The notes under the pieces were generated by a model, which saw only the letters and a program-made list of their open reading frames with translations, did not search any database and was not told the origin of the DNA. Shown in pieces: positions 8,325-13,289 of a DNA stretch of 13,289 bases (position 1 is the first letter of the stretch; every line of letters starts with the position of its first letter). The position numbers were made by a program, and so were the translations under genes. The DNA comes from an uncultured Bacilli bacterium (lineage in GTDB: Bacteria > Bacillota_I > Bacilli_A > RF39 > UBA660), in the NCBI GenBank assembly GCA_944332375.1, contig CALVJU010000028.1, forward strand, positions 1 to 13,289, written 5' to 3'.

Positions 8325-8330
8325 ATTATA
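8325..8330 (-). promoter_or_regulatory. Candidate -10 for the five-gene run
   Basis: TATAAT on the minus strand lies 17 bases before the GTG start. The region at the -35 distance is a poly-T stretch without a good hexamer, and there is no TG extension, so this is weaker than the other promoters listed. The 53-base gap after the YtxH gene shows no clear terminator, so read-through from the envelope cluster is also possible. Confidence 0.4.
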
Positions 8331-8360
8331 AACGAAATCAGAGAAGAAAAAAAGAAAGAA

Positions 8361-8777
8361 CTATGCATTTTCTTCCTTTTCTAAACGTTTTAACACTTCT
8401 TTTGTCGTTTTAATTGCTTTTTCACGAATCGCATTTGCTGTCTTTTCTAACATTGGTGTTCCTTTTTCTACCGCATAATTGACAAGTTCTGTTGCTGCTT
8501 CTTGAACTTGTTCTGCTTTCTTTTTCGCAATCTTCATCACTTTTTCTTTATCTAAATCATCAATGTCTTCTTTTAATTGATATAATTTCACTTCGAAGTT
8601 TTCACGAACTTCATCGATGTCAATATCCTTAATCTTAGCAATCATGTCATCCATTAATCTTTTTAAATCTTGTCTTGTTTCACTTCCCTTTTTTGGAGCA
8701 AATAAGATTCCAATTCCTGCACCTACAAGTGCTCCTAAAGCGAATTTACCAAGACCACTACCTTTTTTCTTACTCAT
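8361..8777 (-). CDS. YtxH-domain protein
   Basis: The 138-residue protein starts with a YtxH-type domain: a short basic lead (MSKKKGSGLGK), a glycine-rich hydrophobic segment GALVGAGIGILFAPKKG at residues 15-31, then SETRQDLK. The rest is a long charged helix with heptad character. YtxH proteins are small membrane-associated proteins often seen in Gram-positive stress or envelope operons; their biochemical role is not settled. The ATG has AGAGGG nine bases upstream. It directly follows a DUF948-like gene, the same order as ytxG-ytxH in Bacillus subtilis, which supports both calls. Confidence 0.82.
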   Translation of the reverse strand: MSKKKGSGLGKFALGALVGAGIGILFAPKKGSETRQDLKRLMDDMIAKIKDIDIDEVRENFEVKLYQLKEDIDDLDKEKVMKIAKKKAEQVQEAATELVNYAVEKGTPMLEKTANAIREKAIKTTKEVLKRLEKEENA

Positions 8778-8792
8778 TTTATTACCCTCTTT

Positions 8793-9053
8793 CTATTTAT
8801 TTAATAATCGATTAATGAGATTGGTAATCCAACCTACAATCGAATTACTAACAGAATTTACCGCATCGGCTGTTGTATCAATGACGTCAAATAAACGATC
8901 TAATTTCGATGATTTCTTTTCAATATCATCAATCACACGGTCTACCTTAGTAAGTGTATGAATTAACTTTAAAGATAATGCGATTAATACAATTAATAAA
9001 ATTGACGATAATACATAAATCATAATTGGAAAAAAGATATTTACATCATTCAT
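8793..9053 (-). CDS. Small DUF948/YtxG-like membrane protein
   Basis: The 86-residue protein has one N-terminal membrane segment (about residues 6-30, IFFPIMIYVLSSILLIVLIA) followed by an amphipathic helix LTKVDRVIDDIEKKSSKLDRL and a C-terminal helix. This layout is typical of DUF948/YtxG-type proteins. The ATG at 9053 is chosen because GAGGG sits six bases upstream; a longer frame with an ATG at 9083 would lie inside the preceding gene. It overlaps that gene by eight bases and is followed by the YtxH gene 15 bases on. Family membership rests on topology and gene order rather than a diagnostic motif. Confidence 0.72.
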   Translation of the reverse strand: MNDVNIFFPIMIYVLSSILLIVLIALSLKLIHTLTKVDRVIDDIEKKSSKLDRLFDVIDTTADAVNSVSNSIVGWITNLINRLLNK

Positions 9054-9888
9054 TCTCGTCCCTCTTTTCATACATAGAATCAATTAAGTTTAATAAATCA
9101 CTATCTTCTAATACTTCATCGTCTTCGTCATCTTCACTCTTACTTCTTCTCTTACGAACTTTTTTAGTATCTTCATCCAGAGCTGTTTCTAAAGTGTTCT
9201 CTTCGTTTTCTGGTTCATCTAATTGGAATGATGCATCATCTTCAATTTCAAAAGCAGTATCTACTGTCTCTTCTTCTGGTAGATCTAATTCTAATTCTTT
9301 AAAGATATCATCTTCTAATCCATTCATAGAAGTTTTTACTTCTTCTTTTTGTGGTTCAAATAAGTTTGCTTCCATCTCTTCTTCGACAGAACCATATGCT
9401 TTATTACGCACATCATCAATTGTTAATTCTCCACCCGTTGCGCTATGAAACTCTCTTTTTGGGATAAAATCATCTTTGTGATAATTCTTATCTAATACCC
9501 CATAGACTGGTGAGATAATTGGAGATGGTTTAAAGTTTTTCTTCTCCTCTTGTAATCTTTGCTTACTCATTTGATAAGCCACTCTTTTTGGTTCTTCTGC
9601 CTTTTTCTTCTTAGGTTCTACTTTTGGTTTTGGCATCTTTCTTTCGATGCTTTCAAAATCTTTATCATCGAAAAAGACAGGTGCCGGTTTCTTCGGTTCT
9701 ACTTTCTCCTCTATTTTTTCTAAGACTTCCTCACGTCTTACAGCCTCTCTAGAAACTTCCTCTTTCTTTTCTTCTTTCTTTGTTTCAGGAGCAGGTATTT
9801 CTACCTTAATCACTTCTTTTTTAATTGGTTCTTCGTATACCTCTTCCTCTTCTGTAAATAAATTTTTTACTTTGTCTAATAAGCCCAT
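9046..9888 (-). CDS. Acidic, largely disordered protein with SepF-like N-terminal helix
   Basis: The 280-residue protein is dominated by Glu, Lys and Asp and appears mostly disordered. It begins with a short amphipathic helix, MGLLDKVKNLF, followed by an acidic run, resembling the membrane-targeting N-terminus of the division protein SepF; no SepF core domain follows. The only uncharged, probably conserved element is FKPSPIISPVYGVLDKNY at residues 119-136, followed by a smaller ordered-looking stretch GGELTIDDVRNKAYGS. That makes it look like a scaffold with a short binding motif. The ATG has AGAGGTGA upstream. It lies 22 bases after the lipoprotein gene and overlaps the DUF948-like gene, so it belongs to an envelope cluster. 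A role in cell division or envelope organisation is inference. Confidence 0.75.
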   Translation of the reverse strand: MGLLDKVKNLFTEEEEVYEEPIKKEVIKVEIPAPETKKEEKKEEVSREAVRREEVLEKIEEKVEPKKPAPVFFDDKDFESIERKMPKPKVEPKKKKAEEPKRVAYQMSKQRLQEEKKNFKPSPIISPVYGVLDKNYHKDDFIPKREFHSATGGELTIDDVRNKAYGSVEEEMEANLFEPQKEEVKTSMNGLEDDIFKELELDLPEEETVDTAFEIEDDASFQLDEPENEENTLETALDEDTKKVRKRRSKSEDDEDDEVLEDSDLLNLIDSMYEKRDENE

Positions 9889-9910
9889 AATTTCACCTCT
9901 TAAAATCTAC

Positions 9911-10552
9911 TTAAGAATCCCCTTTTTCTTCTTCAACTGTTTCATCCTCATACTCTACAAGATTAGAGCTAGAAGTGCGATCTTCCTTATCTTCGAAAAT
10001 ATCATACGTCTCTTCCTTATTTGTAAAATATGTCTCATTTAACATCAGTTTAATCACATCATTATTAAACTGAACAGTGGATAAAATATAACTTGCATTT
10101 AATACCACTTCATTGATATCTTCCTCACTTACCATGGCTTCTATTTTCGCATAGTTATAAACAAATTCAATTACATACATTCCATTTTCTTGTTCTTGAA
10201 TTTCTAGGTATCCTTGTTTTCCTTGAATATCAATTTCTTTTGAATAATAAAGTGAATCATCTTCTTCATAAGAAATATCTACTTTGTGATAATAACTCAC
10301 CGCATCAATATATAAATAATAATAGTTCCCATTGGAATATAACTTATCATTTAACTCTGTTGTATCAATATAAGTGACTCCCCTAGGAACATAATATTTA
10401 TACCCTTTTCCAACACGATTATATAAATGATTATCTTTTGATAATACTACTTCTACAATCGTATCAATGTTGGTTGTATCAATTCTTACAACCGTACATC
10501 CGGTAAATAGAATCACACTTAGTAGCATCACAACCAAGCATTTTTTCTTCAA
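9911..10552 (-). CDS. Lipoprotein of unknown function
   Basis: The 213-residue protein has a clear lipoprotein signal: basic MKKKC start, hydrophobic core, and lipobox LFTGC with the lipidated Cys at residue 19. It should be anchored to the outer face of the membrane. The mature part is rich in Tyr, Asp and beta-forming residues (GYKYYVPRGVTYIDTTELND; YSNGNYYYLYIDAVSYYHKV) and ends in an acidic tail. No enzyme motif is seen. The start is TTG at 10552, with GTGAGG close upstream; no better ATG is available before the signal sequence. It is the promoter-proximal gene of the four-gene envelope cluster running to the YtxH gene. Confidence 0.82.
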   Translation of the reverse strand: MKKKCLVVMLLSVILFTGCTVVRIDTTNIDTIVEVVLSKDNHLYNRVGKGYKYYVPRGVTYIDTTELNDKLYSNGNYYYLYIDAVSYYHKVDISYEEDDSLYYSKEIDIQGKQGYLEIQEQENGMYVIEFVYNYAKIEAMVSEEDINEVVLNASYILSTVQFNNDVIKLMLNETYFTNKEETYDIFEDKEDRTSSSNLVEYEDETVEEEKGDS

Positions 10553-10575
10553 GATACCTCACCACTCTTTAGCTC

Positions 10576-10581
10576 ATTATA
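10576..10581 (-). promoter_or_regulatory. Extended -10 for the lipoprotein-YtxH cluster
   Basis: TGTTATAAT lies 24 bases before the TTG start. It has the same extended -10 as ppdK, trmB and the sugar kinase, again with a poor -35. Confidence 0.5.
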
Positions 10582-10617
10582 ACAAAATTTTTTGATTTCA
10601 CCTAATATTAACATATC

Positions 10618-10629
10618 TTTACATGTAAA
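10618..10629. repeat. 12-bp perfect palindrome between trmB and the lipoprotein promoter
   Basis: TTTACATGTAAA is a perfect palindrome eight bases beyond the trmB stop and about 37 bases upstream of the lipoprotein -10. It has no loop and no following T run in either direction, so it is not a terminator. It could be a repressor site, but a chance AT-rich palindrome is equally possible. Confidence 0.25.
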
Positions 10630-10637
10630 ATTTATGT

Positions 10638-11270
10638 CTAATCTTTATCTACACACATCCAATAAATTGGATAACCTAAATTATGAAACTTGATTTCATA
10701 CTCTGTCTGCACGTGTTCTTCTTTTTGATCTTGATATAAATCCAAAGAAATCTCACGAATATGATACCCATATTCTGTCATTGACAAAATCGAATATTCA
10801 AATAACTTACGATTATCTGTCTTCATAATAATCTCTTTCTTTTCACGGAAAATAGAATCATATTCCTTCAAAAAATCAGGACTTGATAATCTCCTCTTCG
10901 CATGTCTTTTTTTCGGCCATGGATCGGAGAAATTCAAATAGATGCGATCAATTTCATGATCAAATACTTCATCAATCTCACCAGCATCTTGACGCATTAA
11001 GATCAAGTTTGGTAGTTGTTTTTCCTCTTGTTTTTCTAAGGCTCTCATTAAAACACTATCATACTTTTCAATTCCAATATAATTAATCTCTGGATGCCTC
11101 TCTGCCATTTCGACAATAAACTTTCCCTTTCCCATTCCAATTTCAATATGAATTGGTTGTTTCTTTGGAAAAAGAGATTGATAATGTCCTACATGCTTCT
11201 TCCCATCTTTGATCACATAAGAAGAAGCTTCTACTCTTTCTAAAGCACCAGGTATTTTCTTTAAACGCAT
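10638..11270 (-). CDS. trmB: tRNA (guanine-N7-)-methyltransferase
   Basis: The 210-residue enzyme uses S-adenosylmethionine to methylate N7 of G46 in the tRNA variable loop. It has the SAM-binding loop EIGMGKGKF at residues 43-51, NFSDPWPKKRHAKRRL from 113 (the TrmB signature), TDNRKLFEYS at 151-160, and QTEYEIKF at 188-195. The family's usual start MRLKKIPGA matches the ATG at 11270, which has GGTGA eight bases upstream; the longer frame from 11291 would add a hydrophobic peptide overlapping the promoter. It appears monocistronic and is divergent from the small plus-strand gene. Confidence 0.96.
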   Translation of the reverse strand: MRLKKIPGALERVEASSYVIKDGKKHVGHYQSLFPKKQPIHIEIGMGKGKFIVEMAERHPEINYIGIEKYDSVLMRALEKQEEKQLPNLILMRQDAGEIDEVFDHEIDRIYLNFSDPWPKKRHAKRRLSSPDFLKEYDSIFREKKEIIMKTDNRKLFEYSILSMTEYGYHIREISLDLYQDQKEEHVQTEYEIKFHNLGYPIYWMCVDKD

Positions 11271-11289
11271 AACAAAAATCACCAAAACC

Positions 11290-11295
11290 ATTATA
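11290..11295 (-). promoter_or_regulatory. Extended -10 for trmB
   Basis: TGTTATAAT on the minus strand lies 20 bases before the trmB ATG. A run of T occupies the -35 position. The same intergenic stretch holds the divergent plus-strand promoter about 70 bases away. Confidence 0.5.
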
Positions 11296-11362
11296 ACACG
11301 TCAAGCATGACAAAAAAAGTAGAAAAAGAAAAATAATGTGGTACAAATCAACTATTTTCTCA

Positions 11363-11368
11363 TATAAT
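11363..11368 (+). promoter_or_regulatory. Candidate -10 for the Met/Pro-rich gene
   Basis: TATAAT at 11363-11368 lies 29 bases before the ATG at 11398. With a 17-base spacer the -35 would be GGTACA at 11340-11345, which matches consensus in only half its positions. Confidence 0.45.
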
Positions 11369-11397
11369 GAACTAGAACGAAAGGAATGTGTGTTTTG

Positions 11398-11691
11398 ATG
11401 AAAAAAGATCGTAACTGTGGCGTTAATCCAATGGTACCAAATTACCAAATGAATGGAATGATGCCAACTATGCAGGGAATGCCTATGCCATATCCAATGC
11501 CTGGACCAATGAATTACTCTATGATGAATAGTGTAAATCCACTTACACAACAACAAATTAATACAAGTGATTCTATGATAGGACAATTACAACAACAAGT
11601 AGATTCACTTGAAAGAAGAGTCAATCGCTTAGAACAAATGTTACAAAGTGAAAATAAATATACAAATACATCAAACTATCAGATGATGTAA
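11398..11691 (+). CDS. Small Met/Pro-rich protein with C-terminal leucine zipper
   Basis: This is the only plus-strand gene and encodes 97 residues. The first half is low-complexity and rich in Met, Pro, Asn and Tyr (MNGMMPTMQGMPMPYPMPGP), without charge or membrane segments. The second half has a clear leucine-zipper heptad pattern (MIGQLQQQVDSLERRVNRLE), predicting oligomers. The ATG at 11398 is preferred because AAAGGA lies 12 bases upstream; an ATG at 11386 overlaps that site. Its own promoter and a strong terminator make it a real gene. The family is not recognised; a sticky N-terminus with a coiled-coil end recalls small coat-type or matrix proteins, which is speculation only. Confidence 0.78.
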   Translation: MKKDRNCGVNPMVPNYQMNGMMPTMQGMPMPYPMPGPMNYSMMNSVNPLTQQQINTSDSMIGQLQQQVDSLERRVNRLEQMLQSENKYTNTSNYQMM

Positions 11692-11720
11692 AAAGCTAGA
11701 ATAACGTTTCTAGCTTTTTT
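11690..11720 (+). terminator. Strong intrinsic terminator
   Basis: A perfect 12-bp stem AAAAAGCTAGAA / TTCTAGCTTTTT encloses a 6-base loop and ends in six T, starting at the stop codon of the Met/Pro-rich gene. The A run on the left side means it could also act on the minus strand. Confidence 0.9.
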
Positions 11721-11766
11721 AAACGAAGCTTATTCCCATTTCAAACCGACAAACATTCATTTTTGT

Positions 11767-11796
11767 AAAGTTAGTACGGTACATCGTACTAACTTT
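11767..11796. repeat. Perfect 12-bp inverted repeat with 6-bp spacer
   Basis: AAAGTTAGTACG (11767-11778) and CGTACTAACTTT (11785-11796) are exact reverse complements around GTACAT. A related third copy, AAAGTTTGTACA (11806-11817), matches 10 of 12 bases in direct orientation to the first arm. The T-rich sequence after it on the plus strand allows a second terminator, but no minus-strand T run follows. The arm-6-arm geometry also resembles operator or tyrosine-recombinase sites, though the sequence does not match the dif consensus I know. Confidence 0.55.
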
Positions 11797-11833
11797 TAAT
11801 TTTTCAAAGTTTGTACACTCAACAGAAGGTATT

Positions 11834-11861
11834 AAAAAAGTCGACTGTAATCAATCGACTT
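11834..11861 (-). terminator. Intrinsic terminator of the right-edge surface protein gene
   Basis: On the minus strand AAGTCGA and TCGACTT pair around a 10-base loop and run into six T in total. It starts one base past the TAA of the surface protein gene. The stem has three GC pairs in seven. Confidence 0.75.
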
Positions 11862-11862
11862 A

Positions 11863-13289
11863 TTAACCAATTAGGAATGGTTGTGATTTGGTTCCGTTAC
11901 CACTTGTAAATTGGATATTAGATCTTAGATAGAGAACTGGACGCGCACCAGCGAGGTTGCCATTGTCCGCATAGAGCTTGCCAAGTCCGGCCACGCCTTC
12001 ATACTGAGACGCAAACCAGACATTGTTCGAGTAGTCATCCGACTCCCCTACTGCATTATTAATTGTCCAATATGCTGCTTGATCTGGTAAATCTACTAAA
12101 TAGTTGGAGTTACATGTACTTGTTCCACTATCCATTAGTTGATTATATTGGTCAGTCACTGATGTACATGCTGGATTTGTACTTGCTTTTAATATATCAC
12201 TGACATTGACTAGTCCGATATTTCCTGTCCATGTATTCATTTTCTCTCCTGCTATGTTTTTACTAATACTATCATTTCCTGTTTGATCATACAATTCTAC
12301 TGGTCCTATATAGTATACATGTTGTTGGATTTGAGCTCTTGCAATTGGTGTTAATCCATTATAGTATTCTCCATTTAAATAATCAGCAATACTAGAATCT
12401 TCTGTGATCGTTCCACTAAATCTTCCATCAGGGCTTTGATATGTTCCACTTACTTTTCCATATACTCCACAGTCCCCCCACTCATCCTGTAAATAAGTGC
12501 AATAAGTATTATTCTCATAACTTCGATAGCCTACGGTATCGAATGCTATCGTTGTATATCCTGCATTTTGTGGTAATAATTCATCTCTAATGATCTTATA
12601 TGTTCCATCTGTTTCTTTCGCTATAATTCTCCATAATTCGTTATTAAACTCTACATAGTTATTTGGACTCTGTCCACGGTAAATATATCTTCCATTTTCG
12701 TATTGATCAACGTATAGTCCATCTCCACTGGAAACAAGTTCTACATTCTGACCTCCCATATTCACCCCATCTTCTCCTGGAGTTGGTACAACAGGTACGC
12801 CTCCATCACTTTGTTCATAAGTTAAAGTAATCGATATTTCTTTCTTCATATTTGTTTCATTGAAATCTACTGAAGCATCCCATTCTACAATGACCTGGAA
12901 AGTTTTCTCCTCTCCTTTAAGTAATGGATCTCCTTCTTTGATATTTTCTAAATGGACTTTAATTGGTAGTGGATCAGAACTATTGGTCTCTTCTACTCCC
13001 TCTATCTTAGATAGAACTGCATCCAAGTCTCCTTGGTTTGCTACTACAACATCATAAGTTGCCTTAGCTCCTGGTTGAGTTAACTCTACATTCAAAGTTA
13101 AAGTCGTATCATCTGTAATCTCTTTTAACTGAGTTGTCGCATTCTCCATCTCTTTTTCTTCGGCACTTGTAAATAAGATCTTCCATTTCGATGTAATATT
13201 CGCTGTACCATTGATCTGTAATGTCTGACTTAATAATGCATATCCAATTCCTAACATCAGGAATACAGATACAATGATTGTCCCAACAA
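11863..13289 (-). CDS. Anchored surface protein with C-terminal variable-type domain, 5' end off the window
   Basis: The frame is open to the right edge, giving 474 visible residues; the true start lies outside. Residue numbers count from the Met at 13257. The visible N-terminus (VGTIIVSVFLMLGIGYALLS) is a signal anchor. Residues about 12-148 are beta-rich, with TLTLNVELTQPGAKATYDVV, resembling SipW-dependent/TasA-like surface domains. A Pro/Gly linker (about 150-168) leads to a C-terminal domain starting NVELVSSGDGLYVDQYENG, containing ELWRIIAKETDGTYKII, YWTINN and ending ARPVLYLRSNI then FTSGNGTKSQPFLIG. This end resembles DUF6273-like domains of gut Firmicutes surface proteins, possibly a C-type lectin fold. 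Four Cys (C253, C263, C364, C382) could form disulfides. There is no sortase motif. Residues 403-439 lie in a block of very different base composition. Confidence 0.82.
   Translation of the reverse strand, partial: VGTIIVSVFLMLGIGYALLSQTLQINGTANITSKWKILFTSAEEKEMENATTQLKEITDDTTLTLNVELTQPGAKATYDVVVANQGDLDAVLSKIEGVEETNSSDPLPIKVHLENIKEGDPLLKGEEKTFQVIVEWDASVDFNETNMKKEISITLTYEQSDGGVPVVPTPGEDGVNMGGQNVELVSSGDGLYVDQYENGRYIYRGQSPNNYVEFNNELWRIIAKETDGTYKIIRDELLPQNAGYTTIAFDTVGYRSYENNTYCTYLQDEWGDCGVYGKVSGTYQSPDGRFSGTITEDSSIADYLNGEYYNGLTPIARAQIQQHVYYIGPVELYDQTGNDSISKNIAGEKMNTWTGNIGLVNVSDILKASTNPACTSVTDQYNQLMDSGTSTCNSNYLVDLPDQAAYWTINNAVGESDDYSNNVWFASQYEGVAGLGKLYADNGNLAGARPVLYLRSNIQFTSGNGTKSQPFLIG
11938..12052 (-). 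other. Candidate hypervariable (DGR-type) region inside the surface protein
   Basis: By hand count, 11941-12050 is 62/110 GC (56%), against 21/60 (35%) just left and 20/60 (33%) just right. Coding-strand adenine falls to 22/110 (20%), against about 37-38% in both flanks. The block encodes about residues 403-439 (EDDYS-like polar start, then NNVWFASQYEGVAGLGKLYA, then DNGNLAGARP). Codons change from the A/T-ending choices of the rest of the gene to GAC, TAC, TCG, AAC, GTC, GGC, CTC and GCG. It sits just before the C-terminal ARPVLYL strand, where variable regions of lectin-fold targets usually lie. No template repeat or reverse transcriptase is in this window, so an imported gene segment remains an alternative. 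Confidence 0.45.

Noticed and set aside
9026..9448. Plus-strand open frame of 140 codons rich in Ser and Leu
   Set aside because: It is the antisense of the acidic Glu/Lys-rich gene. Glu and Asp codons read backwards give Ser/Leu runs, and there is no ribosome binding site or recognisable domain.
11143..11586. Minus-strand open frame of 147 codons rich in His, Trp and Ile
   Set aside because: It runs antisense to the Met/Pro-rich gene (Met codons read backwards give His) and overlaps the trmB start and both divergent promoters. It has no ribosome binding site.
11767..11796. The inverted repeat as a chromosomal dif site
   Set aside because: The arm-6-arm layout is right, but the arms lack the TATA-like centre and the TTATG-type inner half-sites of known dif sequences, and the repeat is far from the recombinase gene. 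Kept only as an unexplained repeat.
1..13289. CRISPR array, tRNA or rRNA genes, insertion sequences
   Set aside because: I saw no regularly spaced direct repeats, no tRNA-like cloverleaf, no rRNA sequence and no transposase motifs on either strand. tRNAs were judged by eye only.

Overview
The window is compact and AT-rich (roughly one third GC). It looks like the chromosome of a low-GC Firmicute (Bacilli/Erysipelotrichia-like, possibly one of the uncultured gut lineages near the Mollicutes). The reasons are strong purine-rich ribosome binding sites, extended -10 promoters, a YtxH/DUF948-like gene pair, pyruvate phosphate dikinase, and surface proteins with short N-terminal anchors. TGA is used as a stop (for example at 711-713 and 9046-9048), so this is not the Mycoplasma code. 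The lineage is inferred from gene content; there is no rRNA.

Layout. Fourteen protein genes are supported, and all but one lie on the minus strand. From left to right they are: a small anchored surface protein running off the left edge (1-349); an overlapping pair of a stand-alone Smr-domain protein and a PfkB-family sugar kinase (452-1610); monocistronic ppdK (1812-4442); a tightly packed run of five genes (4533-8307) with tdk, a serine beta-lactamase-fold hydrolase, a XerC/XerD-type recombinase and two unrecognised proteins; a four-gene cell-envelope cluster (8361-10552) with a YtxH protein, a DUF948-like membrane protein, a long acidic disordered protein and a lipoprotein; trmB (10638-11270); one small plus-strand gene for a Met/Pro-rich protein with a leucine zipper (11398-11691) and a very clear terminator; and a large surface protein running off the right edge (11863-13289).

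Most of the window is ordinary housekeeping: tRNA modification, nucleotide salvage, pyruvate/PEP conversion and chromosome-dimer resolution. The accessory part is the right end. The last gene has an anchor, a beta-rich domain and a C-terminal domain ending in an 'ARPVLYL' strand. Inside it, a block of about 110 bp (residues about 403-439) changes composition abruptly. By hand count GC is 56% against 33-35% on both sides, and coding-strand adenine is 20% against 37-38%. This is the pattern expected of a variable region written by a diversity-generating retroelement, although no reverse transcriptase or template repeat is in the window. Next to it is a perfect 12-bp inverted repeat with a 6-bp spacer.

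Five of the fourteen genes appear to start at GTG or TTG with well-placed ribosome binding sites, and several starts were moved downstream of the longest possible ORF for that reason.
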